DNA of 64,000 nucleotides, from contig JABJJN010000003.1 of assembly GCA_018660835.1 (NCBI GenBank), positions 62,001 through 126,000 of the forward strand, written 5' to 3'. Made by a program: the position numbers and the translations under genes. Source of the DNA: Gemmatimonadota bacterium. Its GTDB lineage: Bacteria > Latescibacterota > UBA2968 > UBA8231. This document shows positions 27,764 through 34,901 of this stretch, in pieces (the stretch's first letter is position 1; each line of letters starts with the position of its first letter). The notes under the pieces were generated by a model, which saw only the letters and a program-made list of their open reading frames with translations, had not been told where the DNA came from and did not search any database.

Positions 27764-27909
27764 TGGATTCTCCACAGGGAAAATCTACCCGACTCCCTCG
27801 CGATAGGCAACAATCTCGCTCAATGGGTAACAGGTTCGTCATGTGCCCCAGTGGGGCAGTGCAAGCACATGAGCGGGACATCTATGTCTCCATTTGATTG
27901 CCAGAAGGC

Positions 27910-27943
27910 GTGGCGAAGGTCTCGAATCGGCGGGATTCGCCAC
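27910..27943. repeat. Structured intergenic region between divergent genes
   Basis: In the roughly 300-bp gap (27764-28061) an 8-bp inverted repeat (GTGGCGAA / TTCGCCAC) encloses a competing hairpin (CGAATC GGCGG GATTCG, 27923-27939). The two structures cannot form together. A shorter hairpin (TGCCCC AGT GGGGCA) lies near 27843-27857. The rest of the gap holds no gene that I can see. A promoter for each divergent gene must lie here. Confidence 0.4.
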
Positions 27944-28061
27944 CTTGCCCAGAGTGATCTGAGTGAGGTCGCGGTGGTACGGATCATGCTCAGTCCATAG
28001 AGGTGAATGTCGTCACGCTTCGTGCGACATGGCGTGTGAGATGGACGAAAGAGGGGATGTC

Positions 28062-28925
28062 GTGGCAACCGCATACGAGACGGGCTCAAGCAGGCTTGGC
28101 AATTCCGCAGTATTGAACTCCTACTGGCATGATATCAGGCACTGTGCCCCTGTGTCCCGCGAGGAGGAAGTCAGGCTTGTGCGGCGGGCACGTGAGGGCG
28201 ACGAAGAGGCCCTCGCCGGGCTCATTTCTGCCAATCTGCGTTTTGTCGTATCTGTGGCGAAGGAGTTCCGTGCCACGGGCCAGCCACTCAATGAACTGAT
28301 TTCGGACGGGAATGTGGGGCTGCTGGAAGCTGCCCGTCGCTTTGACGAGCGACGTGGATTCAAGTTCATCACCTACGCCGTCTGGTGGATCCGCCAGTCC
28401 ATCCGCCGCGCATTGGCCGAGAGACGTCGGACAGTATGCGCACCGTCCAATCGCGTCGCGGATCTAAAAGATGTCGAGCGCGCTCAAATCCGCTTGTCTC
28501 AATCTCTGGGTCGCGATCCATCCCTCTTTGAGATCTGCGATGATGTCGGCTACAGCATGCAGCGGGTTCTACGGGCTATGGAGGTTTCGTCACCAGATGT
28601 CCATCTCGATCGTCCTTTGTATGCCGATGAAGACGATACGAATGTCAGTGCTCTGTTTGAGGCTGATGGACCACCACCGGAAACGCAGGCGGAAGAACAC
28701 GAATTTGTCGACACGATCGACCAGTGCCTGCAGATACTGGACACACGCGAGCGCGAGATTATCCGCCGCTACTACGGGTTTGATGGCTGTTTGCCGATGA
28801 CACTTGAACAGATTGGCGGCACCCTGGGGCTGACCCGTGAGCGTATTCGTCAACTTCGTGATCGCGGCCTGGCCAAATTGCGCCGAGAACACGAAGACGT
28901 ATTGGTGGAACTGTCCCACAACTGA
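28062..28925 (+). CDS. RpoD/SigA-type sigma-70 family factor (short, group 2/3)
   Basis: RNA polymerase sigma factor of 287 residues from GTG 28062, which has AGAGGGG six bases upstream. In-frame ATGs at 28029 and 28041 are alternatives. Region 1.2 is present (SYWHDIRHCAPVSREEEVRL), then region 2 (NLRFVVSVAKEF, GLLEAARRFDERRGFKFITY, WWIRQSIRRAL), region 3 and region 4.2 (TLEQIGGTLGLTRERIRQLR). Region 1.1 is absent and the protein is far shorter than a housekeeping RpoD, so it is probably an alternative RpoD-like factor. A terminator follows. It sits alone between the copper-type and arsenic clusters. Confidence 0.92.
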   Translation: MATAYETGSSRLGNSAVLNSYWHDIRHCAPVSREEEVRLVRRAREGDEEALAGLISANLRFVVSVAKEFRATGQPLNELISDGNVGLLEAARRFDERRGFKFITYAVWWIRQSIRRALAERRRTVCAPSNRVADLKDVERAQIRLSQSLGRDPSLFEICDDVGYSMQRVLRAMEVSSPDVHLDRPLYADEDDTNVSALFEADGPPPETQAEEHEFVDTIDQCLQILDTREREIIRRYYGFDGCLPMTLEQIGGTLGLTRERIRQLRDRGLAKLRREHEDVLVELSHN

Positions 28926-28942
28926 TCCGATATAGGAAGTCG

Positions 28943-28976
28943 GGGCAGCCACCCATGGTGGCTGCCCTTTTTTTTT
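28943..28976 (+). terminator. Rho-independent terminator
   Basis: A perfect 11-bp stem (GGGCAGCCACC / GGTGGCTGCCC) with a CAT loop is followed by nine T residues. It isolates the sigma gene from the arsenic operon. Confidence 0.96.
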
Positions 28977-29018
28977 GCCCACCCGATTGCGGAAATACGC
29001 GTCGGTGCTATATACGTG

Positions 29019-29046
29019 TTGCCATATATACGTAAATACGTATATT
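29019..29046 (+). promoter_or_regulatory. Promoter with overlapping operator-like palindrome (ars operon)
   Basis: A -35 box TTGCCA (29019-29024) and a -10 box TATATT (29041-29046) are 16 bases apart. A perfect palindrome (ATATACGTA-AA-TACGTATAT, 29026-29045) fills the spacer and most of the -10 box. An extra half-site (TATATACG) lies at 29009-29016. This is the expected position for repression by the ArsR encoded in the same operon. The arsM ATG lies 34 bases downstream of the -10 box. Confidence 0.72.
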
Positions 29047-29079
29047 CAAATGCATCACATCAAGAATCGGAGAAACCAG

Positions 29080-30018
29080 ATGGCCACCGAACCTTCCACC
29101 GACGTCACTTCGCAGACGTGCTGCGCCCCGACCTGCTGCGCCGACCAGGACGCAGCGCCTGCATCGGCACAGCAGCAGCCCGTATCTGAGGAGCATCCTG
29201 ATGATATCCACCGCACCGTGAGAGAGGGATACGGTAAGATCGCTCGATCTGAGGGGTCGTCTTGCTGTGGCTCGTCCTGCGGCAGTGCCGAGTCACTCGC
29301 TCGCGGCGTCGGCTATGCTGAGTCAGATCTTGAAAACCTGCCGGATAGCGCGAACATGGGGCTTTCCTGTGGGAACCCGACGGCCTTGGCGCAGCTCACA
29401 GCAGGTGAAACCGTCCTGGATCTCGGATCCGGCGGTGGCTTCGACATCTTCATCGCCGGCGAGAAGGTCGGCCCTGAGGGCAGGGCCATTGGTGTCGACA
29501 TGACCGTCGACATGATCGACCGGGCACGACGAGGAATCCCCGTGTATGAGGAGCGTACCGGCCTGGGCAATGTCGAATTTCGGCTGGGAGAGATCGAACA
29601 TCTGCCCATCGCAGATTCGAGCGTAGATGTTGTGATCTCCAATTGTGTGATCAATCTGTCTCCGGACAAGCAGCAGGTCTGGCGCGAAATCGCCCGAGTC
29701 CTGAAACCAGGTGGGCGCGTCGCCGTATCGGATCTGGCCCTCAAGCAACTGCTGCCGCAAGATGTAGCAGCCATGGTAGAGGCCCTCGTCGGCTGTGTCG
29801 CCGGGGCGGCCCTTGTGAGCGACACGCAACAGATGGTGCGTGATGCCGGTCTGGTCGACATCCAACTCGACTCTCGCGACAGCTATGTCAGCGCCATGGC
29901 CGACTGGCACGATCCTCTGTACAAGAAGATCATCGAGCATCTGCCTGAGGGATCCACGCCTGCTGACTACGTCACGAGCCTGGCCGTAAGCGCCAACAAG
30001 CAGGCAGTTCCCTCATGA
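29080..30018 (+). CDS. arsM: Arsenite S-adenosylmethionine methyltransferase
   Basis: Cytoplasmic enzyme that methylates As(III) using SAM, 312 residues from ATG 29080 (GGAG seven bases upstream). The SAM site is [11 protein letters not shown] (112-122). The four arsenic-site cysteines of characterised ArsM have likely counterparts: Cys62/63 (SCCGSSC), Cys97 (GLSCGNP), Cys189 ([11 protein letters not shown]) and Cys239 (LVGCVAG). An extra N-terminal extension carries two CC pairs (14-15 and 19-20). First gene of arsM-acr3-arsR-arsC; its stop overlaps the acr3 start. Confidence 0.94.
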   Translation: MATEPSTDVTSQTCCAPTCCADQDAAPASAQQQPVSEEHPDDIHRTVREGYGKIARSEGSSCCGSSCGSAESLARGVGYAESDLENLPDSANMGLSCGNPTALAQLTAGETVLDLGSGGGFDIFIAGEKVGPEGRAIGVDMTVDMIDRARRGIPVYEERTGLGNVEFRLGEIEHLPIADSSVDVVISNCVINLSPDKQQVWREIARVLKPGGRVAVSDLALKQLLPQDVAAMVEALVGCVAGAALVSDTQQMVRDAGLVDIQLDSRDSYVSAMADWHDPLYKKIIEHLPEGSTPADYVTSLAVSANKQAVPS

Positions 30019-31097
30019 GCGAGCCCGAGGTCAGTCCACGCCTGTCCACCCTCGATCGCTACCTGACACTCTGGATCTTTCTCGCTATGGGAGCAGGGAT
30101 TGGCCTGGGCTTGTGGGCACCAGGTCTGGTGGACTCGCTCACGAGTTTTCACGTGGGCACGACGTCGGTCCCCATTGCTCTGGGACTGATTCTGATGATG
30201 TATCCACCGCTGGCGAAGGTGAAATACGAGCAACTGCCACGGGTCTTCGCCAACACACGAGTCCTTGGATTGTCGCTGCTGCAGAATTGGTTGATTGGTC
30301 CCGTTCTGATGTTTCTCCTGGCGATCCTGTTTCTCCGCGATCAACCCGAATACATGGTGGGTCTGATCATGATTGGTCTCGCCCGCTGTATCGCCATGGT
30401 TATCGTATGGAATGAACTGGCCCGCGGTGACAGCGAGTATGCAGCCGCCCTCGTCGCTTTCAACTCGATCTTTCAGATCCTCTTCTATTCGGCCTATGCG
30501 TGGTTCTTCTTAACGATCCTGCCACCTCTGTTCGGGCTCCAGGGCATCGTCGTCGATGTGACCATGGGACAGATTGCCGAAAGCGTTCTCATCTACCTTG
30601 GAATCCCCTTCTTTGGCGGGATGCTGACGCGGTTCCTGCTGTTGCGTAGATACACACTTGTTTGGTATGAGCAGGTCTTCATCCCGCGGATCAGCCCGAT
30701 CACCCTCGTGGCATTGCTATTCACCATCGTCGTCATGTTCTGTTTCCAGGGGGAGCGCATCGTCGCCCTACCTCTGGATGTATTGCGCATTGCCCTGCCA
30801 TTGCTGATCTACTTCGTGTTGATGTTTCTCGTGTCCTTCTGGATGGGACACCGGATCGGTGCCGACTACGCGCAGACAGCAACGCTGTCCTTCACGGCGG
30901 CGAGCAACAATTTCGAACTCGCCATCGCCGTGGCAGTCGCCGTCTTCGGCATCGGCTCGGGTGCAGCCCTGGCCGCTGTCATCGGCCCCCTCGTAGAAGT
31001 ACCTGTCCTGATTGGCCTGGTGCATGTTTCCTTGTGGCTCAGGACACGCATGTTCGGACCCCGATCAAGACCCTCCACCATCCCGGCGAGTGTATAG
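30015..31097 (+). CDS. acr3: Arsenite efflux transporter, ACR3 family
   Basis: Inner-membrane As(III) exporter of 360 residues with about ten membrane segments. Family features include [18 protein letters not shown] near the N-terminus, [33 protein letters not shown] with the conserved transport cysteine, and [19 protein letters not shown] near the C-terminus. It overlaps arsM by four bases (ATGA) and is followed directly by arsR. It belongs to ACR3 rather than the ArsB family. Confidence 0.94.
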   Translation: MSEPEVSPRLSTLDRYLTLWIFLAMGAGIGLGLWAPGLVDSLTSFHVGTTSVPIALGLILMMYPPLAKVKYEQLPRVFANTRVLGLSLLQNWLIGPVLMFLLAILFLRDQPEYMVGLIMIGLARCIAMVIVWNELARGDSEYAAALVAFNSIFQILFYSAYAWFFLTILPPLFGLQGIVVDVTMGQIAESVLIYLGIPFFGGMLTRFLLLRRYTLVWYEQVFIPRISPITLVALLFTIVVMFCFQGERIVALPLDVLRIALPLLIYFVLMFLVSFWMGHRIGADYAQTATLSFTAASNNFELAIAVAVAVFGIGSGAALAAVIGPLVEVPVLIGLVHVSLWLRTRMFGPRSRPSTIPASV

Positions 31098-31487
31098 ATG
31101 GCGACGACCGATGTGGAAATCTTCAAGGCCTGCGCCGATGAGACGCGCTTACGGATCCTCGTATTGCTTGGCGAAGGTCAACTGTGCGTCTGCGACATCG
31201 TCGATGTCCTCGACATGCCCCAGGGCAAGGTCTCGCGTCATCTGGCCGTTTTGCGGCGTGCCGGACTCGTCGACGACGAACGACGTGGGACGTGGATCCA
31301 CTATTCTCTGAGCGCTGCCAGCTCCCCCTTAATGCAACGCCTGCATGCGTACACAAAGACGGAGGCCCGCCAGAGCGACACTGCACGGGGAGATCTTGAT
31401 CGCCTGCAGGAGTTATGCGCCTGTGGTGAAGTTTGTCTCGGCGAACGCGAGACTGCCGCACAGCCGGCCGCGATCGCCGCCACATGA
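31098..31487 (+). CDS. arsR: ArsR-family arsenic-responsive repressor
   Basis: Winged-helix metalloregulator of 129 residues. It starts directly after the acr3 stop. Cys30 and Cys32 in LCVCDIV form the classical arsenite-sensing motif at the DNA-recognition helix, followed by GKVSRHLAVLRRAGLV and a wing (RRGTWIHYSL). A C-terminal LCACGEVC motif adds more cysteines. It probably represses the operon through the palindrome at 29026-29045. Confidence 0.94.
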   Translation: MATTDVEIFKACADETRLRILVLLGEGQLCVCDIVDVLDMPQGKVSRHLAVLRRAGLVDDERRGTWIHYSLSAASSPLMQRLHAYTKTEARQSDTARGDLDRLQELCACGEVCLGERETAAQPAAIAAT

Positions 31488-31915
31488 ACCCCCTGAAAGT
31501 GTTGTTTCTCTGCACGGGGAACTCGTGTAGAAGTCAGATGGCAGAAGGCTGGGCTCGTCATCTGAAGAGCGAGCAGATCGAGGCATTTTCAGCCGGTATT
31601 GCGACCCACGGACTCAATCCACACGCCGTGGCCGTCATGGCCCAGGTCGGTGTTGACATCTCGTGTCAACGATCGCAGCACATTGACGAATTCTCTGACG
31701 TCGAGTTGGACATCGTCGTCACCGTCTGTGATCGTGCTGCTGAGAGTTGCCCGATCTTCCCGGGGGCGACGCGGGTCGTCCATCGCGCCTTCGATGACCC
31801 ACCACGTCTGGCCGCAGAGGCCGCGACCGAGGCAGAAGGTCTGGTGTTCTATCGACGTGTCCGCGACGAGATCAGATCATTCGTGGAATCCCTGCCCGAG
31901 GCGATCCTGCCGTAG
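31484..31915 (+). CDS. arsC: Arsenate reductase, thioredoxin-coupled type
   Basis: Reduces As(V) to As(III), 143 residues from ATG 31484, overlapping the arsR stop (ATGA). The low-molecular-weight phosphatase loop CTGNSCRS carries Cys10. Cys82 and Cys89 (TVCDRAAESC) are at the same positions as the redox pair of the well-studied Staphylococcus plasmid pI258 enzyme. It converges with the fhs gene, with six bases between the stops and no visible terminator. Confidence 0.94.
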   Translation: MNPLKVLFLCTGNSCRSQMAEGWARHLKSEQIEAFSAGIATHGLNPHAVAVMAQVGVDISCQRSQHIDEFSDVELDIVVTVCDRAAESCPIFPGATRVVHRAFDDPPRLAAEAATEAEGLVFYRRVRDEIRSFVESLPEAILP

Positions 31916-31921
31916 TTCAGA

Positions 31922-33640
31922 TCAGCTCAGTCCGGACAGCTCTCCGTGTTCATCGATGTCGATCCCCATGAACGCCGGCACAGAAGGGAGTCCGGGCATC
32001 GTCATGATGTCACCACACAGCGCATACAGGAAACCAGCTCCCGCCGACAGACGCACATCCCGTACTGGCACTGTAAAGCCAGTCGGTGCCCCCTTGAGGG
32101 TGGGATCATGAGAGAGTGATGCCGGGGTCTTGGCCATGATCACTGGCAGCTTGCCGAATCCGAGTCGACGATATTCATCCATCCTGTCCCGTGCGAGATC
32201 TGTGAACTCGACGCCATCGGCGCCATACACCTGCGTCGCCAGGGTCTTCATCTTTTCTTCAATCGGGGCATCCAACTCGTACAGATAGCCGAAGTTGTTG
32301 TCCGCGGCGCATGCTTCCACCACGGCCTCTGCCAGGTCCGAACCACCTTGTCCACCATGCGCCCACACGTCGGAGATCGCCACATCACGAGCCCCGGCTT
32401 CGATGGCGGCCTCCTTTACGAAATCGATCTCTGCATCCGTGTCCTCAGGAAAACGGTTGATCGCCACAACGGCAGGCACCCCAAAGCGACCAACGATCCC
32501 AAGATGCGCCGCAAGATTCGCCATCCCCGCTTGCAGGAAAGGCATCTGTTCGTCTACCGGAGGTCGCTTACTGCGGCGCGTCGGTAAGCCACCATGTTCT
32601 TTGAGTGCCTTCACCGTGGCGACGATGACGGCGCAATCTGGTTGTAGTCCGGACGTCCGGCATTTGATGTGAACGAATTTCTCGAAGCCACAATCAGAGC
32701 CAAAGCCAGCTTCCGTGACCAGATATCCATCGCCGAGGAGATTCAGGGCAATACGATCAGCGATAACAGAGCTGTTGCCGTGAGCGATGTTGGCGAAGGG
32801 CCCGGCGTGAACCAGCACGGGTGTGCCTTCCAGTGTCTGCATCAGCGTTGGCATGATCGCATCGCGCAACAGGGCCGCCATGGCGCCGGCCACACCCAGA
32901 TCTTCAGCCGTCACGGGCTGGTCGCTGCGATTGAAACCAACAACGATGCGTCCGAGACGCTCGCGTAGATCGGCTCGACCTGTCGTCAAGGCAAGAATCG
33001 CCATCACTTCTGAAGCGGCGGTGATGTCATAGCCAGACGAACGTTCGGTCTCGTCTTGCGCCAGGGTGATACTGCGTAAGGCTCGATCATTGATGTCGAC
33101 GACCCGACGAAAGGTCACCTGCTCCGGATCGATATCGAGTCGACGCAGACCTGCACGCTCGAGTCGTGCGTCGCTCAGGCGTGCTTCATGATACAGTCTC
33201 GAGTCGACAGCAGCGGCGAGCAGATTGTGGGCGGCACTGACGGCGTGAATGTCACCCGTCAGATGCAGATTCAGATCGACCATGGGCACGACCTGCGCGT
33301 ATCCCCCCCCTGCAGCGCCACCTTTCAGGCCGAAGGTTGGTCCTTGTGAGGGTTGGCGCAGGGCAGCGACGGAAGGATGCCCGAGCGTAGCGATCGCCTG
33401 CGCAAGTCCGACGGTGGTCACCGTCTTGCCCTCGCCCTGTTTGGTTGGCGTCATCGCTGTGACGATGACATAGCGCGGCGTTCCGGGCTTTGCATCCCGC
33501 TTGAGAACATCCAGATGCACCTTGGCCTTGTGGCGGCCATAGAGGTCGAGGTCATCCTCGGCCAGGCCGATGTCGGCAGCAACATCGACAATAGGGCGCA
33601 GAACGGCGGCGTTGGCGATCTCCAGATCAGTCTTCGCCAT
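31922..33640 (-). CDS. fhs: Formate-tetrahydrofolate ligase
   Basis: Cytoplasmic enzyme interconverting formate, THF and ATP with 10-formyl-THF, ADP and phosphate. From ATG 33640 it has 572 residues, close to the usual 556-580. The ATP loop TPTKQGEGKTV, GLKGGAAGGGYAQV, HAGPFANIAHGNSS and the C-terminal MTMPGLPSVP are all present. It is the last gene of the leftward corrinoid/C1 operon. In this setting it could run in either direction: releasing formate with ATP gain, or supplying C1 units. The intermediate enzyme FolD is not encoded in the window. Confidence 0.95.
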   Translation of the reverse strand: MAKTDLEIANAAVLRPIVDVAADIGLAEDDLDLYGRHKAKVHLDVLKRDAKPGTPRYVIVTAMTPTKQGEGKTVTTVGLAQAIATLGHPSVAALRQPSQGPTFGLKGGAAGGGYAQVVPMVDLNLHLTGDIHAVSAAHNLLAAAVDSRLYHEARLSDARLERAGLRRLDIDPEQVTFRRVVDINDRALRSITLAQDETERSSGYDITAASEVMAILALTTGRADLRERLGRIVVGFNRSDQPVTAEDLGVAGAMAALLRDAIMPTLMQTLEGTPVLVHAGPFANIAHGNSSVIADRIALNLLGDGYLVTEAGFGSDCGFEKFVHIKCRTSGLQPDCAVIVATVKALKEHGGLPTRRSKRPPVDEQMPFLQAGMANLAAHLGIVGRFGVPAVVAINRFPEDTDAEIDFVKEAAIEAGARDVAISDVWAHGGQGGSDLAEAVVEACAADNNFGYLYELDAPIEEKMKTLATQVYGADGVEFTDLARDRMDEYRRLGFGKLPVIMAKTPASLSHDPTLKGAPTGFTVPVRDVRLSAGAGFLYALCGDIMTMPGLPSVPAFMGIDIDEHGELSGLS

Positions 33641-33653
33641 CAGGTCTTCACCA

Positions 33654-34826
33654 TCAGACAAGCACCGGTGCTTTGACGAGGGCGGGATTGATGGGAAGAT
33701 CTCCCCAGGCTTCTACCATATCGCTAATGCGCTCCAGTCGGGAAATGAGGGCATCGGGCATCACATTGTCGGCGACGCCCAGAATGAAGGCGTCCCCAGG
33801 CGCGATCGTTGTGAAAACCCCGGCCATGTATTGCTCGAAATCTGCTTCCGAGAACGTTGGCTCGAGGATCACTGATGGGATGCCCCCCCAGATGATGACA
33901 TTGCTACCCCAGGCGTCGCGCGCCTGTTGAAGCGTACACGAAACCTGCGGTTCGGTTGTAAAGGTCTCCGCCATATCAAATCCGGCATCGCGCATGTGGC
34001 CGAGAATCAAGCGCGAGTCGTTGTCAGCATGAGTGCACAGCGTCTTGCCACAATGGTGCAGTTGCGCCGACAGATCCTGGTAGTACGGTGTGATGTAGCG
34101 TTCGAACAGGGGTGGTGGCGTCAGATTTGAGTCAAAATGCAATCCGTGCAACAACAGGCGAGCAGGCGAGGAAACCAGAAGGGGCCAGACACGTTCACGC
34201 TCGATCTCCTCCATGCGTCGCAGATGTGCTTCGACCTTTTCAGGACAGTCGGCGAGCAGATAGAAGGCATTCTGGTAACCGGCCTGTTTCTGCAGGAAAT
34301 GGTGGAATGGCACATCCCCGACCTGAACAAGAGGATAACCGTCGTCGCCGATCTGTGCCTCATAGGCTAGATACTCGTCGTATGTCGCCTCATACGACTG
34401 GTTTTCGATCAGATAGGCGACAACATCAATGTCCGCGGGCTCTTTGATCATGTGTTCAACCTCAAGAGCCTGAATCCCGGCGTCTGCCAGCACACTCGAA
34501 CTGCGTTGGCGGGTCGTCACGGTACCGACTGGCGTGCGAGTTTCAGTGAGGACAGAATCCCCCTGCTGATGTTCACGAATCTCTACGTCACCACCCTGAT
34601 GGGTACGGAAGACGTGCCCATCGCGCGCCGGCGTCCCCATACACAGTTGCTTTTCGAGTTCGCGTAGCGTGAGACCTGCGTAGCGCTCGGGCATGGTACC
34701 GCGATTGACTTGCGCCGTGTACCACAGCAGCAAACGCGGGATCCAGGGGACTCGATCAGGGCGCTGGTGATCCATGACCGCCAGCAAGCGCTGACGATGA
34801 GTCATCGTCGTCATCATATTCTGCAT
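33654..34826 (-). CDS. URO-D-family methyltransferase-like protein (paralogue of 42813-43994)
   Basis: This 390-residue protein of the uroporphyrinogen decarboxylase superfamily includes MtaA-type cobalamin methyltransferases. The N-terminal THRQRLLAVMDHQRPDRVPW and C-terminal WGGIPSVIL and ILGVADNVMPDA mark the subfamily. A possible metal site is HCGKTLCTHADND. No haem-pathway genes surround it, so a decarboxylase role is unlikely. It lies between the AcsE-MetF-MetV fusion and fhs, which suggests methyl transfer to or from the corrinoid protein. Several clustered ATGs make the exact start uncertain. The third URO-D gene at 42813 shares its motifs. Confidence 0.82.
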   Translation of the reverse strand: MQNMMTTMTHRQRLLAVMDHQRPDRVPWIPRLLLWYTAQVNRGTMPERYAGLTLRELEKQLCMGTPARDGHVFRTHQGGDVEIREHQQGDSVLTETRTPVGTVTTRQRSSSVLADAGIQALEVEHMIKEPADIDVVAYLIENQSYEATYDEYLAYEAQIGDDGYPLVQVGDVPFHHFLQKQAGYQNAFYLLADCPEKVEAHLRRMEEIERERVWPLLVSSPARLLLHGLHFDSNLTPPPLFERYITPYYQDLSAQLHHCGKTLCTHADNDSRLILGHMRDAGFDMAETFTTEPQVSCTLQQARDAWGSNVIIWGGIPSVILEPTFSEADFEQYMAGVFTTIAPGDAFILGVADNVMPDALISRLERISDMVEAWGDLPINPALVKAPVLV

Positions 34827-34901
34827 CACGACTGTGGTGTTCCGTCCGGCATCGGTCAGATTCCCTTCCTCACCCCGACGTCATTGGCGAGGGGGCAGGC
34901 C

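Noticed and set aside
33654-34826. Haem biosynthesis HemE (true uroporphyrinogen decarboxylase)
   Set aside because: The N-terminal Arg-rich porphyrin motif of HemE is not evident and neighbours are corrinoid and folate genes, so methyl transfer fits better.
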